Below are positions 48,881 to 60,323 of a stretch of 64,000 bases of DNA, piece by piece (position 1 is the stretch's first letter; each line of letters opens with the position of its first letter). The stretch spans positions 1,488,001-1,552,000 of the forward strand of contig NC_007350.1 in assembly GCF_000010125.1 (NCBI RefSeq), read 5' to 3'. The notes beneath the pieces were generated by a model that worked only from the letters and a program-made list of their open reading frames with translations, was not told where the DNA came from and did no database searches. Origin of the DNA: Staphylococcus saprophyticus subsp. saprophyticus ATCC 15305 = NCTC 7292 (GTDB lineage Bacteria > Bacillota > Bacilli > Staphylococcales > Staphylococcaceae). The translations under genes and the position numbers were made by a program.

Positions 48881-49585
48881 TTACAAGTACCAAGCGCCAT
48901 TCACTTTTTGAATTGTTCCGGTGATACTTTTCGCAAAAGGATGACATAGATAACTACATGTGTGAGCAATTTCAGTCGGATCTATCAATCTTTGTTGTGG
49001 CAAGTCTTCAGTAATTGCTGCCAATTCCGCTTCACTCCAAACTCGAGCCATATTACCACTTACCAAACCGGGTGCAATAGCGTTCACCGTTACTGAAGTC
49101 ATTGCAAGTTCTTGACTCAATGCTTTTACAAAAGCAATTTGGGCACCTTTCATTGCAGAATAAACTGATTCCATACTTGCACCTGTTTCACCCCAAATAG
49201 ATGAAATAACAACAATCCTACCACTCTGACTTTGTCTTAGTTGATCAACAAAATACCTACAAACACGTATGAATTGTTTTACGTGAATTTGATAAGCTAA
49301 ATCAATCATTTCGTCTGTCATATCTTGTATTTGTCCATATAATGCAGTGCCACTCGCATAAATAAGGCAATCCAAATTAGTAATAAAATCAAAGTAATCC
49401 GCAAAATCGATGTCCTGCATTAAATCTATTTGTATGAATTGTACAGGCTGACTTTTATATTGCGACTGCAGTGTATCAACATTAGCCTGATTATACTGAA
49501 TGATAACTTCATAACCGTCATACAATAGACGATCAACGATAGCTGTACCTATACTACCAGAACCACCCATCACTAATGCCTTCAT
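48881..49585 (-). CDS. ymfI: Short-chain dehydrogenase/reductase (YmfI-like)
   Basis: The 234-residue SDR has the NAD(P) motif GGSGSIGTAI, the LIYASG strand, catalytic Ser in VISSIWG and YSAMKGA as the Tyr-X3-Lys pair. It resembles FabG-type reductases; the substrate is unknown. It is two bases after ymfH, at the end of the ftsK-gntR-ymfF-ymfH-ymfI string. Confidence 0.9.
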   Translation of the reverse strand: MKALVMGGSGSIGTAIVDRLLYDGYEVIIQYNQANVDTLQSQYKSQPVQFIQIDLMQDIDFADYFDFITNLDCLIYASGTALYGQIQDMTDEMIDLAYQIHVKQFIRVCRYFVDQLRQSQSGRIVVISSIWGETGASMESVYSAMKGAQIAFVKALSQELAMTSVTVNAIAPGLVSGNMARVWSEAELAAITEDLPQQRLIDPTEIAHTCSYLCHPFAKSITGTIQKVNGAWYL

Positions 49586-49587
49586 TT

Positions 49588-50880
49588 TTATTTCATCTCC
49601 AAACGACTATCAACAACTTGCTCTAGGTTCAAGCCCATTTTTGAAGTTTCGTTTACACTCTCTAAAGTGATGCTTTCAACAATTTCCAATAAATCGAATA
49701 AACTTACGCCTTCAAAATATAATTTCGTATATTGGTTCGCTATGTATTCCGGAGAATTTAACCCTGAAATAAATTCACCTATGAATTGTTTTTTTAGTAA
49801 ACTAAATGCTTCTTCATCATTCAGTTGTCCTTGGTTGTTTTCAATTTCTGTTAAAAGTAACGCTTTTAATTTATCAGGATACTGTGTTGCGCTCGTAATT
49901 ACTGAGAAACTATATGTCGGTTCTAATACAAATTGATATCCAAATGTCTCATCAATTAGATCTTCGTTAAGTAAAGATTGATAAAAATCTGTTTCTTCAC
50001 CAAATAACATTTCATAGAAAAGTGTCATCTCTAAATCTCTCTTTACAAAAGATGCGTCGGGTTCATCAACTAACGGATTGTTTTTAAAGCCTAACATCAA
50101 TCGAGGTGATTGCAATTTCATAGTTTCAGTCACTTTGGATTCATTTACAGTTGCTTTTTCTATCAATGGATCTCTAACTATTTGCGGTTGTGCTTCTTTA
50201 TCGCGTTGATTTTCATGCGTTGCCACGACATCATAAATATTTGCTACATCTACATCGCCGACAACAAAGAGTACCATATTCGATGGATGATAAAATGTCT
50301 CATAACATAAATAAAGATCATCTTTAGTAATCTCATAAATACTCTCTACACTGCCTGCAATATCCACACGAATAGGATGTGTATCATACATAGCTTTCAA
50401 TGTATTAAACATTAATTTGTAACCAGGCTGTTCTTGGTACATTTTAATTTCTTCAGCTATGATGCCTTTTTCTTTATCTACTGTTTCTTTAGTGAAATAA
50501 GGTGACTCAACCATTGTTAATAAGCGTTTAATATTACGCTCCACATGATCTGTTGCACTAAATAGATAACTTGTACGATCAAAACTAGTGAATGCATTGA
50601 CTTGTGCATTATCTTCAGCAAATGCCGTAAATAAATCTTCACTATCATCATCGTTTTCAAACAATTTATGTTCTAAGAAATGCGCTACACCATCTGGAAC
50701 AGTGACAAAAGTATCACTACCATGTGGCTTAAATTTATTATCTAACGAGCCGAACTTTGTAGTATACGTCACAAATGTTTTTTGGAACCCTTTTTTGGGG
50801 ATAATAAATAATTTCAATCCATTATTTAATTCTGCTTCAAATACACGTTCATCTATTTGTTCATAATAATTTTCTCGCAT
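49588..50880 (-). CDS. ymfH: M16-family zinc peptidase (YmfH)
   Basis: The 430-residue protein carries the inverted zinc motif HFLEH in VAHFLEHKLFEND (about residue 68) and a distant Glu, so it should be an active M16 peptidase. It pairs with the inactive partner YmfF, whose gene shares one base with its start. Such pairs often function as heterodimers like mitochondrial processing peptidase. Confidence 0.92.
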   Translation of the reverse strand: MRENYYEQIDERVFEAELNNGLKLFIIPKKGFQKTFVTYTTKFGSLDNKFKPHGSDTFVTVPDGVAHFLEHKLFENDDDSEDLFTAFAEDNAQVNAFTSFDRTSYLFSATDHVERNIKRLLTMVESPYFTKETVDKEKGIIAEEIKMYQEQPGYKLMFNTLKAMYDTHPIRVDIAGSVESIYEITKDDLYLCYETFYHPSNMVLFVVGDVDVANIYDVVATHENQRDKEAQPQIVRDPLIEKATVNESKVTETMKLQSPRLMLGFKNNPLVDEPDASFVKRDLEMTLFYEMLFGEETDFYQSLLNEDLIDETFGYQFVLEPTYSFSVITSATQYPDKLKALLLTEIENNQGQLNDEEAFSLLKKQFIGEFISGLNSPEYIANQYTKLYFEGVSLFDLLEIVESITLESVNETSKMGLNLEQVVDSRLEMK

Positions 50881-52169
50881 TAGTCATTACCTCCTTTTGT
50901 CAGAATATAAATGGTATCAAGCACAACCGCTTGCGCTAATTGTTGCACATCTGATTTTGTAACACTTTGGATACCTTCAAAATAACCTTCTTCTGACATA
51001 GGCTCATCTAATAAGATATTGTTGTTTAAAATTTCTATCATACTTTTTGGTCTGTCATGTGATTCTTGTCTCTGCGAAAGAATTACTTTTTTAGCTAATG
51101 CTAGCTTATCTTCTTCAAATTGACCGTTTTGGAACTTTTCAAATTCTTTGATAATTGTATCTTTTGCAACTTCATGTTTATCTATGGATACACCACTCAA
51201 TACAAACATGAAGCCATTTTTTGCATCAATTTGTGAATGAATTGAATATGCCAAACTTTGTTTTTCACGGACTTCATTAAATAATACAGATGAAGGGTCA
51301 CCACCGAACATTACATTAAATACAACCATTGTAAAATACGCTGCGTCGCCATATTTTGCAGGCATTCTAAAGCCCATATTCAACTTAGCTTGATCTACAT
51401 CGTCCACTTCAACAATTTCTTGTGGTAATGTATGTGCTTGTTTCATAGGTGCGTCTTGCGTTAATTCAAAGTGGAAAGGTTTGATATCGAAATAAGTTTT
51501 CAATTGCGTTTTAACTTGTGCTTCATCTACGTTACCAACGACGTAAACTGCACAGTAATCATTTTGTAGCATAGATTGATATGTATCGTATAAAGTTTCT
51601 GGCGTTACACTTTTTATGCATTCTATTTGACCTGTAGCCAAATGTCTATAAGGATGTTCTCCAAACATATGTTTTAATAAATTTAAAAATGAAATCTGCG
51701 ATTTGTTATCAACCATCGCTTCTAGTTTTTTACCTAATAAAGATTTTTCTTGTGACACAAAAACCTCATCAAATTGTTGATCAGTCACTAACGGGTTCCA
51801 AATAATTTCTTTTAACAATGCCACACCTTTTTCAAATAATGGTGTTTGGTCTTTCAAATAACGTTCATTAATTAACTCTAATGAAATGCTTATAACATGC
51901 TTATCTTTAAATTTTGAAACAAAACTATTCACATAGGCGCCATATAAATGTGATAAATGTCTATTGAATGCTTTATCTGTAGGCCATTGTTTGGTTGCTC
52001 GAACTAATACTTTGCTTAGAATCGAACGCGCAGTCATGGTGTCACTTTCTAAGGGAGCCATAAATTTCAACGTTATTGTGGTCGTTTTAAATTTTGTAGT
52101 TGGCATTACTTTAATATGTATGTCATTCTGAGTATTTTTGTTCTTCAAATTGTCATGCCTCACTTTCAT
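50880..52169 (-). CDS. ymfF: M16-family peptidase-like protein without zinc motif (YmfF)
   Basis: The 429-residue protein is homologous to YmfH but has no HxxEH motif near the N-terminus (SHLYGAYVNSFVSK stands there), so it is likely the catalytically silent subunit. The C-terminal FNVMFGGDPSSVLFNEVREKQSLAYSI is typical of M16 proteins. TTG 52148 behind GTGAGG is a good alternative start. The stop overlaps ymfH. Confidence 0.9.
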   Translation of the reverse strand: MKVRHDNLKNKNTQNDIHIKVMPTTKFKTTTITLKFMAPLESDTMTARSILSKVLVRATKQWPTDKAFNRHLSHLYGAYVNSFVSKFKDKHVISISLELINERYLKDQTPLFEKGVALLKEIIWNPLVTDQQFDEVFVSQEKSLLGKKLEAMVDNKSQISFLNLLKHMFGEHPYRHLATGQIECIKSVTPETLYDTYQSMLQNDYCAVYVVGNVDEAQVKTQLKTYFDIKPFHFELTQDAPMKQAHTLPQEIVEVDDVDQAKLNMGFRMPAKYGDAAYFTMVVFNVMFGGDPSSVLFNEVREKQSLAYSIHSQIDAKNGFMFVLSGVSIDKHEVAKDTIIKEFEKFQNGQFEEDKLALAKKVILSQRQESHDRPKSMIEILNNNILLDEPMSEEGYFEGIQSVTKSDVQQLAQAVVLDTIYILTKGGND

Positions 52170-52179
52170 AAATTTCTTA

Positions 52180-52893
52180 TTATAAACTATTTTTAACCGT
52201 TTTAAATTTTACTAAACTACTTTTGAAATAATTAAAAGAATAAAGTATTGGTTGGTCATCTTTATCATAATGGACTAATTTCAATAACATAAGCCCTTCA
52301 TGTGGTGATGCACCTAAGATGTCTGAAATGTGCGGCTCATAACTGATGGCCTCCATTTCAGTATCAGCATATGCCACTTTTTTTCCCGTATGTGCTTCGA
52401 TAGCACCTAGTAGCGATTCATCGCTATTTTGATATTGTGCGCATGTTAAGTCACTCGCAGGCACTTTATCTAAACAATATACTACGGGTTTCTTATTTGC
52501 CGTTCTGACACGTTCTATAATTGTAACGTTTGCCTTATCTGCAATATTTAATCGTTTTGAATCTAATGAGGTCGCTGGTTTTTCATCAAAACTAATATAT
52601 TCTGTCCCAGCACTATAACCCTGATCTTCAATCATTCTACTTATACTTACAACTTCTCCTAAAGGATAATAGAATGGGTGCAGTGATTTAACACGTGCAC
52701 CTTCTTCTAAATTATTTGATAAAACTTGTTCAGTGATTAATTCATCTACTGCATCATAGACATCATCTGTCTTTACATTTAATGTTCTAGCTATTGCTAA
52801 ATTACTTGGTAATGGTTCACCATGTTGTAATTTGCCATCTTTGATTTGTTGTATCATCCACTCTTTAACTTTATAAACAGAAGTCAGTTCCAT
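52180..52893 (-). CDS. ymfC: GntR-family regulator with UTRA domain (YmfC)
   Basis: The 237-residue regulator has an N-terminal winged helix (LPSNLAIARTLNVKTDDVYDAVDEL, shortened region at about 28-52) and a UTRA effector domain (about 85-230). Ligand and target are unknown; Bacillus YmfC lies in the same order near spoIIIE. It follows ftsK by two bases. Confidence 0.88.
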   Translation of the reverse strand: MELTSVYKVKEWMIQQIKDGKLQHGEPLPSNLAIARTLNVKTDDVYDAVDELITEQVLSNNLEEGARVKSLHPFYYPLGEVVSISRMIEDQGYSAGTEYISFDEKPATSLDSKRLNIADKANVTIIERVRTANKKPVVYCLDKVPASDLTCAQYQNSDESLLGAIEAHTGKKVAYADTEMEAISYEPHISDILGASPHEGLMLLKLVHYDKDDQPILYSFNYFKSSLVKFKTVKNSL

Positions 52894-52895
52894 TT

Positions 52896-55346
52896 TTACA
52901 CCTCATCACTATCTAAATCCACTAATATTTGTCTAGGTTTACTTCCTTTTTGTGGTCCAATAACTTGATTTCGTTCTAAATCATCCATTAATCTGGAAGC
53001 GCGATTATAACCAATTCTAAATTGTCTTTGTAATAAAGAAGTACTCGCTTTTTGTTGTTCAATGACAAATAAATATGCTTCATCATAAAGCGTATCTTCA
53101 CTCTTCATTTCTGATTTTTCTACTGGTGCGTCTGGTTCCATTTCTTTAACATAATTCGCTTTTTGCTGTTCTACTACATAATTAACAATGTCTTGCACTT
53201 CTTGATCGCTTAAAAATGCACCCTGCACACGCGTTCTTGTAGAACCACCATTTGCAACATATAGCATGTCACCTTTTCCTAATAGCTTGTCTGCGCCACC
53301 GCTATCAATAATCGTTCTAGAATCCGTTTGTGAACTAACAGCAAAAGCAATTCTACTTGGAATGTTATTTTTGATTAAACCAGTAATCACATCCACAGAA
53401 GGACGTTGTGTTGCAATGATTAAATGAATGCCTGCTGCACGAGCCATTTGAGTAATTCTTTGAATTGCATTTTCTACTTCTTTACCAGCAACCATCATTA
53501 AATCAGCTAATTCATCCACAATAACCACGATATAAGGTAGTTCAGCTTGTTTTTCATCTAGCTCAAGATTTTGTCTTCTAATCGCTTCGTTGTAACCTTC
53601 TATATTTCTTGTAGATGAATGTTGGAATAAATCATAACGACGCTCCATTTCGGCCACAACTTTTTCTAAAGCTTGAGATGCCTTATGAGGATTTGTAACT
53701 ACCGGTATCAATAAATGGGGAATCCCATTATATACATTCAATTCTACCATTTTCGGATCAATTAACATAAGTTTTACTTCATGCGGCTTTGCATTAAGTA
53801 AAATACTAGTGATAATACCATTGATACATACGGATTTACCACTACCTGTAGATCCAGCAACAAGTAAATGAGGCATTTTATTTAATTCAACTGTTATAGG
53901 ATCACCTGAGATATCTCTTCCTAATCCTACTTCTAATTTATTTTTTGCAGGGAACTTCTCATCTAATACTTCTTTAAGTGATACAAGTGAAATTTTGTCA
54001 TTTGGTACTTCAATACCCACTGCAGAACGTCCTGGAATAGGTGCTTCAATACGAATATCCTTAGCTGCAAGTGCAAGTGCGATATCATTGTGCAAGTTTA
54101 CAATTTTACTTACTTTAACACCTTGTGCAGGTTGAATTTCATATTGTGTTACCGCAGGACCGATTTTTATTTGTGTCACTCTAGCATCTACACCAAAATT
54201 TTTAAGTGTTGTTTCTAGCAGTTGCCCCTTTTTCTGAACTTCTGCTTTTGAAGTTGCTTTTTGTTTCGCTGGTTGCTTAAGTAATGAGAGTGGTGGAATC
54301 GTGTATGCCTCGTTTTCCACTTCTCCAGCTTCTGAAATCGAGTTAACCGCATCGCTTTGACTATCTTCAGTTTCTTCAGTAGCATCCATAGATTGATCTA
54401 ATGAAGCCAAATCCGCATCATTTGTATCATGCTCTGTATGTTGAACATTATCCGCTTCATGATCGTACATGCGTTTAGTACGTTGTTTTTTAGTATTTGG
54501 ACTTTGATTTGTAGATTCTTCATCATTTTCACTATGTCCGTATATAGGGATAGATAATTGTTGGTTACTTGTTTCGTTTGGTACTTCTTCTAGCTCGCTA
54601 ACATCTTTAATGTCTTGTTGCTCACTCGCTTCTAGTTGTTGTTTCTCACGCTCAGCTTTCTTCTCAGCTTTTACGCGTGCATTCGCTTCTTTTTTGATTT
54701 TATTTTGTTTGCGCTTTTCTTTATAATTTTCTGAAGCATCCTGACTTTTAACTTTTAACTTTTCAAATAATATTTTAGATACATCTCGGTGCTTTTGTTT
54801 TAAAAGTAAAATAATACTTGAAGCTATAAGTAAAATTGTGACAATAATAATACCTACAATTGAAATAAGCGGTATAGATATCGATAATAAATAATGACCT
54901 AAGAGTCCTCCGCCAAAATTCGGAAAATTCGTATGTTTATATGAACTATATACAAATGACAATACTGGTTCCCGTTGCGCTTGTACCTTGTTTGTAAAAT
55001 AAAAAACAATATGTGTAACTAGCAATAAAGCTAATTGTAATACGAAGGCACCCACTGTACGTCTCGTTTTAGGTAATGCTTTATAATATGTAATGAATAT
55101 AGTTCCAATCAAAATAAGTATATAAGTTAAAAATCTACTGTTACCAAATAAATAATTAAAGAAACTATCAATCATTGTTCCCACTATACCAAGTTGAAAA
55201 GCACCTAAGACGATGATGACAAAAATTGCAATTGCCAATATATATCTTAAGGGATGATCACCTTGTTGTTTCTTCTTATTCGATGTCTTTCTTCTTGTAT
55301 TTGCAGGTTTTCGCTTAGCTGTTGATCTTTTTTTCGTTTGTGCCAA
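52896..55346 (-). CDS. ftsK: DNA translocase FtsK/SpoIIIE
   Basis: The translocase pumps chromosome DNA through the closing septum. Four to five N-terminal transmembrane helices (about 25-190) are followed by an acidic low-complexity linker to about 350, then the RecA-like motor with Walker A GSTGSGKS and Walker [13 protein letters not shown], and a winged gamma domain at the end ([16 protein letters not shown]) that reads KOPS-like sites. TTG 55346 behind AGAAGGTG yields an 816-residue protein that begins [12 protein letters not shown]. Confidence 0.95.
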   Translation of the reverse strand: MAQTKKRSTAKRKPANTRRKTSNKKKQQGDHPLRYILAIAIFVIIVLGAFQLGIVGTMIDSFFNYLFGNSRFLTYILILIGTIFITYYKALPKTRRTVGAFVLQLALLLVTHIVFYFTNKVQAQREPVLSFVYSSYKHTNFPNFGGGLLGHYLLSISIPLISIVGIIIVTILLIASSIILLLKQKHRDVSKILFEKLKVKSQDASENYKEKRKQNKIKKEANARVKAEKKAEREKQQLEASEQQDIKDVSELEEVPNETSNQQLSIPIYGHSENDEESTNQSPNTKKQRTKRMYDHEADNVQHTEHDTNDADLASLDQSMDATEETEDSQSDAVNSISEAGEVENEAYTIPPLSLLKQPAKQKATSKAEVQKKGQLLETTLKNFGVDARVTQIKIGPAVTQYEIQPAQGVKVSKIVNLHNDIALALAAKDIRIEAPIPGRSAVGIEVPNDKISLVSLKEVLDEKFPAKNKLEVGLGRDISGDPITVELNKMPHLLVAGSTGSGKSVCINGIITSILLNAKPHEVKLMLIDPKMVELNVYNGIPHLLIPVVTNPHKASQALEKVVAEMERRYDLFQHSSTRNIEGYNEAIRRQNLELDEKQAELPYIVVIVDELADLMMVAGKEVENAIQRITQMARAAGIHLIIATQRPSVDVITGLIKNNIPSRIAFAVSSQTDSRTIIDSGGADKLLGKGDMLYVANGGSTRTRVQGAFLSDQEVQDIVNYVVEQQKANYVKEMEPDAPVEKSEMKSEDTLYDEAYLFVIEQQKASTSLLQRQFRIGYNRASRLMDDLERNQVIGPQKGSKPRQILVDLDSDEV

Positions 55347-55505
55347 ATTTAACACCTTCTTTTCGACTCAGTTTTCAAATATGCGTCATCATATGTTCAA
55401 TTCCTACATATGTGATATAACATTTTCGTTTAAAATATATGCAAGTTTCTCATAGTTATTAATATTTATGTATAAATAAAGTTTCGCATTCTTACATAAT
55501 AACAT

Positions 55506-55632
55506 AAAAGAGGTAAGACATTTTTTCGCTCTTAGTGCATTTAAAGGTTGGATTTATGGCAAAATTGCTTAACATGTCACCTTAATCTACTTTTAAATAT
55601 ATTTACCTAAGCGTATGTCTTAACCTCTTTGT
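55506..55632 (-). repeat. About 127-nt element bounded by 14-15 bp inverted repeats after rnjB
   Basis: Arms AAAGAGGTTAAGACAT and ATGTCTTACCTCTTT (minus strand) bracket about 95 bases. No T tract follows, so it is not a simple terminator. Inner pieces such as GCAATTTTGC are also symmetrical. It lies just after the rnjB stop, in the spacer to ftsK. Confidence 0.6.
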
Positions 55633-55647
55633 TTAGTATTGAAATTA

Positions 55648-57321
55648 TTAAATTTCAGAAATAACTGGAATAATCATCGGACGACGTTTCGTATTTTCAA
55701 ATAATAATTTACTAATTTGATCACGCATACTCTGTTTAATTTCAGACCATTCAATGCGTTTCTCTTGTAAACCTAATTCGACAATTTCACGGACTTTTTC
55801 TTCAGCTTCATTTAAAAGTGCTTCACTTTCTCTTACATAAACGAAACCTCTTGATTGAATTTCTGGACCTGCCGCTATTCTTCTATTTTTTGGATCAAGC
55901 GTAACCACAGCAATAAATATACCGTCTTCCGCTAATAAATGACGATCCCTTAATACGATATTACCGACATCTCCTACACCGATACCATCAATAAGTACAT
56001 TTCCAGAATTTACTTTTTCATTTAAAATCATTTCTTCACCATCGTAGTTAACAACATCGCCTTTTTCTACAAGGAAGATTTTTTCAGGTTGTACACCTGC
56101 TTCATTAGCTAATTTAGCATGAGAAATTTGCATTTTAAATTCACCATTTACTGGTATAAAGTATTCTGGTTTCATTATGTTAATCATCATCTTCAACTCT
56201 TCCATGCAACCATGACTAGAAGCATGAATTTTTTTACTATTTGGTATAATTTCAGCACCTGCACGTACTAATTCATTTAAAGTATTACCTACTATCACTT
56301 CCATATTGGCAGAAGCTGTAATAGTTAAAAAGACAGAGTCCCCTGGTTCGATATTCATTATCTTATGCTTTTTCTGAGCCATTTGACTAAGCGCTTCAAC
56401 AGGTTCACCTTGCATACCAGTGGCTATGATAATCACTTCATTCTTAGGATAATTTTCAACTTCATTGATTGGAATTAATAAATCTTTTGAAATATCAAAA
56501 TATCCCATTTTTCTAGCAATGTTAAATGAGCTTTCAAGTGAACGTCCTAAGAATGACACTTTTCTATTTAATCTTTGCGCAAGATTTAATACTTGTTGAA
56601 TTCTTATAAAATTAGAAGCATAACAAGATACAATTAATCTGCCCTTCACTTTTGTAAATGCATCGTACATATGTGATTCGATCACATTTTCTGGTGTATT
56701 ATAACCTGGCTTTTCAGCTTCAGTCGAATCACTAATTAAAGCAAACACCCCCGCTTCGCCTATCTCAGTCATTTTCTTCAAATCTGGTGCATAATGTCCA
56801 TGTAAACTTTGGTCGAATTTAAATTCACCCGTATAAACAATTGCGCCATAAGAAGTATGGATACAAATACCTAAACTATCTGGAATACTGTGCGTCGTAT
56901 TAAAGAAAGTGACATTTACCCCTTTAAAACGCATCACTGATTCATTATTCACTGTGTAGTATCTAACTTTTTTATTAACATTGCGTGCTTTCATATTCTC
57001 TTTAATTAAAGCAATCGTCAATTTCGAACCGTATACCGGAGCATCAACTTGTTCTAACACATACGTTACAGCACCAATAGCATGTTCGTGTCCATGCGTT
57101 AGAAAGATCCCTTTTAATTTTTCTTTATTTTCTATTACGTATTGAATATCTGGAATAACAATATCTACGCCCAGCATTTCGTCTTCTGGGAACATTAAAC
57201 CAGCATCAAGCATAAACATTTCATCGTCCACTTCGACGATATACATATTTTTCGCAATTTCTCCAACTCCGCCGAGTGGAATGATACGAATGTTTTTATT
57301 TTTTTTCTTTATTAAACTCAA
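55648..57321 (-). CDS. rnjB: Ribonuclease J2
   Basis: The 557-residue beta-CASP enzyme forms a complex with RNase J1 in 5' end processing and decay. The metal-binding motif is [10 protein letters not shown], in which the usual HxHxDH reads HGHEHA, a known staphylococcal J2 feature that points to weak or absent catalysis. The beta-CASP part includes VSFLGRSLE and ASSHG. The gene follows pnp, so two decay enzymes lie together. Confidence 0.95.
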   Translation of the reverse strand: MSLIKKKNKNIRIIPLGGVGEIAKNMYIVEVDDEMFMLDAGLMFPEDEMLGVDIVIPDIQYVIENKEKLKGIFLTHGHEHAIGAVTYVLEQVDAPVYGSKLTIALIKENMKARNVNKKVRYYTVNNESVMRFKGVNVTFFNTTHSIPDSLGICIHTSYGAIVYTGEFKFDQSLHGHYAPDLKKMTEIGEAGVFALISDSTEAEKPGYNTPENVIESHMYDAFTKVKGRLIVSCYASNFIRIQQVLNLAQRLNRKVSFLGRSLESSFNIARKMGYFDISKDLLIPINEVENYPKNEVIIIATGMQGEPVEALSQMAQKKHKIMNIEPGDSVFLTITASANMEVIVGNTLNELVRAGAEIIPNSKKIHASSHGCMEELKMMINIMKPEYFIPVNGEFKMQISHAKLANEAGVQPEKIFLVEKGDVVNYDGEEMILNEKVNSGNVLIDGIGVGDVGNIVLRDRHLLAEDGIFIAVVTLDPKNRRIAAGPEIQSRGFVYVRESEALLNEAEEKVREIVELGLQEKRIEWSEIKQSMRDQISKLLFENTKRRPMIIPVISEI

Positions 57322-57701
57322 AATGTTACCTCCTATTTAATTTCCCCGTCCATATATAAACTCATAATTTATTATAAGTTAAAATGCGCTTTATGTACAC
57401 TATTAAAGTAATTACAACAAATAGTTTATATCTATTTTAATTCTATAATCACTCAATTTATATTGACTTAATATACAATGCGACTTGAAAATTTTCCACA
57501 AACTGAAATTCCGTTTATATACTATTTATAATTACAAACTTCCTTATTAGCATTTTTATATGTAAAAAAAAAGAAACTAGCAAATACTGCAATGTGATAC
57601 TTCCAACAATAGAATCGATGACATGCTATTGTAGGAAGTTACATTCAGTTAACTAGTCTCTCGTTATAGTTACAATACCAATTTTATGATAAAACTCTAA
57701 T
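57322..57701. other. Intergenic region between pnp and rnjB
   Basis: This 380-bp stretch holds the pnp terminator (57564-57661). The rest is AT-rich and should hold the rnjB promoter; a possible TTGACT pair was not assigned. No gene is seen. Confidence 0.5.
57564..57661 (-). terminator. Unusually long terminator of pnp
   Basis: On the minus strand GAGACTAG, ACT, ACATT, ACTTCC and CTATTGT find partners in order, giving a nearly continuous stem of about 40 bases a side with small bulges, then a T9 tract. Confidence 0.85.
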
Positions 57702-59795
57702 TTATAGTAATGCTTTATGTGATGCATTGACACGACCTTGTTTGTCAATTTCAGTTACTTTGATTTTGAAAATATCGCCGACTTTTAAAACATCTTCGAC
57801 TTTATCAATACGTTCATTCGCAATTTGCGAAATGTGAACAAGTGCATCTTTACCTGGGAATAATTCAACAAACGCACCATATTTCTCAATACGTTTGACT
57901 TTACCTTCATAAACTTGTCCAACTTCTGCTTCACGTGTAATATCTTCAATGATTGAACGTGCACGTGCTATGGCATCTTTATCAACTGCACCAATAAAGA
58001 TCGTACCATCTTGTTCGATATCAAGTTTCACGCCAGTTTCATCAATGATTTCATTAATTTTTTTACCACCAGGTCCAATGACATCTCTAATTTTCTCTGG
58101 TTTAATTGTCATCGTAACTACTTTAGGTGCAAAAGCACTTAATTCGCTACGAGACGTATCGATAGTTTGTAGCATGTGATCTAATATAGCTAGACGACCT
58201 TCACGTGCTTGATCTAACGCTTCTTTAATAATTTCTTTTGTTAAACCATCAATTTTAATATCCATTTGAATTGCAGTGATACCTTCAGCTGTACCTGCAA
58301 CTTTAAAGTCCATATCGCCGAGTGCATCTTCCATACCTTGAATGTCTGTTAAGATTGTATAACTATCATCACGTGTCACTAAGCCCATAGCAATACCTGC
58401 AACAGGTGCTTTAATCGGCACACCAGCATCCATTAATGCTAATGTAGACCCACAAATTGATGCCTGTGAAGACGAACCATTGGATTCTAATACTTCACTT
58501 ACAATTCTTACAGTATATGGGAAGTCTTTCAAATCCGGTATAATATGGCTCAATGCACGTTCACCTAATGCACCATGACCAATTTCACGACGACCTGGAG
58601 AACGAACAGGACCCGTTTCACCTACTGAGTAGTTTGGGAAGTTATAATGATGCATGAAACGTTTCTGTTCTTCTTCCCCTAAACCGTCTAGGATTTGATA
58701 TTCACTCATTGAACCTAAAGTTAGGACAGATAGTGCTTGTGTTTGACCACGTGTAAACAAACCAGAACCATGCGCTCTAGGTAAGACACCTACTTCTGAT
58801 TCTAATGGACGAATTTCATCTGTTTTACGGCCATCAGGTCTGATTTTTTCTTCAGCAATTAAACGTCTAACTTCCTCTTTGACTAAGTCATTTAATATAC
58901 TATTCACTTCTTTAATTAACACTTCGTTATCTGCGTCTTCTTCATCAATAAATTCAGCTGCTACTTTTTCTTTGAGCGCATCTAAATTGATATCACGTTG
59001 TTGTTTATCAAATGTTAAAACAGCATCTTTTAAACCGTTCTCTTGTGTTAGTTGTTTAACTTTTTCAACTAATACTTCATCTTTTTCTACAGGAACGAAT
59101 GCTTTTTTCTTTGGTTGGATATGATCAACAATTTCTTGTTGGAAATTAACCAATCGTTGAATTTCGCTATGTCCAAAGAAAATAGCTTCTAGCATTTCAC
59201 TCTCAGTAATTTCGCTAGCGCCCGCTTCAACCATGTTCACTGCATCTTTATGACCAGCAACTTCTAGGTCTAAACGCGACACTTCTTTTTGTGCTACCGT
59301 TGGATTGATTACGTATTCACCATCAATATATCCCACCTTCACACCGGCAATAGGCCCTTGGAATGGAATGTCAGAAACACTCAATGCCATAGATGAACCT
59401 ATCATAGCTGCCATTTCTGGTGAACAATCTGGATCAGCACTAAGTACAGTATTCATTATTTGAACATCATACTTATAACCTTTAGGGAACAATGGGCGGA
59501 TTGGTCTATCAATTAATCGTGCAGTTAACGTTGCTTCATCGCTTGGACGACCTTCACGTTTCTTAAATCCACCTGGAATTTTACCAGCTGCATACATTTT
59601 TTCTTCATAGTTAACCATTAATGGGAAAAAGTCACCATCACGTGGTTCTTTTGAAGCTACTGCAGTAGATAAAACTACTGTATCACCATAACGAACGAGT
59701 ACGGCACCATTAGCTTGTTTAGCAAGTTGACCTGTTTCAATCGTTAATGATCTGTTTGCCCATTCGGTTTTAAAAACTTTTTTCTCTTGAGACAT
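57702..59795 (-). CDS. pnp: Polyribonucleotide nucleotidyltransferase
   Basis: PNPase degrades RNA 3' to 5' by phosphorolysis. The 697-residue protein has two RNase PH domains ([11 protein letters not shown] at about 37; [14 protein letters not shown] at about 345 and [22 protein letters not shown]), a KH domain with IGPGGKKI, and an S1 domain ending NASHKALL. It follows rpsO in the conserved order. Confidence 0.98.
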   Translation of the reverse strand: MSQEKKVFKTEWANRSLTIETGQLAKQANGAVLVRYGDTVVLSTAVASKEPRDGDFFPLMVNYEEKMYAAGKIPGGFKKREGRPSDEATLTARLIDRPIRPLFPKGYKYDVQIMNTVLSADPDCSPEMAAMIGSSMALSVSDIPFQGPIAGVKVGYIDGEYVINPTVAQKEVSRLDLEVAGHKDAVNMVEAGASEITESEMLEAIFFGHSEIQRLVNFQQEIVDHIQPKKKAFVPVEKDEVLVEKVKQLTQENGLKDAVLTFDKQQRDINLDALKEKVAAEFIDEEDADNEVLIKEVNSILNDLVKEEVRRLIAEEKIRPDGRKTDEIRPLESEVGVLPRAHGSGLFTRGQTQALSVLTLGSMSEYQILDGLGEEEQKRFMHHYNFPNYSVGETGPVRSPGRREIGHGALGERALSHIIPDLKDFPYTVRIVSEVLESNGSSSQASICGSTLALMDAGVPIKAPVAGIAMGLVTRDDSYTILTDIQGMEDALGDMDFKVAGTAEGITAIQMDIKIDGLTKEIIKEALDQAREGRLAILDHMLQTIDTSRSELSAFAPKVVTMTIKPEKIRDVIGPGGKKINEIIDETGVKLDIEQDGTIFIGAVDKDAIARARSIIEDITREAEVGQVYEGKVKRIEKYGAFVELFPGKDALVHISQIANERIDKVEDVLKVGDIFKIKVTEIDKQGRVNASHKALL

Positions 59796-59897
59796 TACGA
59801 ATCTCCTCTCATATATCTATTAGTTCTATCATATCATTTCTTAGAATAATTTTATATTAGTATATTCCTTTTTAAAAAATAGCTGTTCTAAATTATA

Positions 59898-59931
59898 AAA
59901 AAGGGAAAGGACCCTAAAGGTTCTTTCCCTA
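59898..59931 (-). terminator. Terminator of rpsO
   Basis: GGGAAAGAACC and GGTCCTTTCCC form the stem around TTTAGG, followed by TTTTTT on the minus strand. Confidence 0.9.
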
Positions 59932-59949
59932 TCAATAAACGTCTTAAAA

Positions 59950-60219
59950 TTAACGACGGATACCTAATGATTTAATTAATTCACGGTAACGTTGAACATC
60001 TTTGTCACGTAAATAGTTAAGTAAGTGTCTACGACGACCTACCATTTTTAATAATCCGCGACGTGAATGATGATCTTTTTTGTGTTCACGTAAATGTTCG
60101 TTTAACGCAGTGATTTCTGCAGTTAATACAGCGATTTGGACTTCTGGAGAACCAGTGTCTGCTTCGTGTGTACGATATTCTTTAATTAGTTCATTTTTGC
60201 GTTCTTGTGAAATTGCCAT
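59950..60219 (-). CDS. rpsO: 30S ribosomal protein S15
   Basis: The 89-residue primary 16S rRNA-binding protein begins [15 protein letters not shown] and has the typical [16 protein letters not shown] and [10 protein letters not shown] segments. ATG 60219 follows AAAAGGAGG; an extra upstream Met (60225) is within the same frame. It likely controls its own leader. Confidence 0.98.
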   Translation of the reverse strand: MAISQERKNELIKEYRTHEADTGSPEVQIAVLTAEITALNEHLREHKKDHHSRRGLLKMVGRRRHLLNYLRDKDVQRYRELIKSLGIRR

Positions 60220-60225
60220 TGTCAA

Positions 60226-60313
60226 TTTCCTCCTTTTAATTTTTATTCGCCTTTATCCGAGCAAAACGTCGGAGTCTCGAGCTGCCAAGGTAAAGGTGCA
60301 TAAATGTGGATTA
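60226..60313 (-). promoter_or_regulatory. rpsO leader with candidate S15 autoregulatory structure
   Basis: Upstream of the rpsO ribosome binding site the RNA has GC-rich pieces: CACCTTTACC and GGATAAAGGCG, and CGAGACTCCGACG with GCTCGG, able to pair. S15 leaders in Firmicutes are known to bind S15; this match is structural inference without a model. Confidence 0.4.
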
Positions 60314-60323
60314 CACATTCGAC

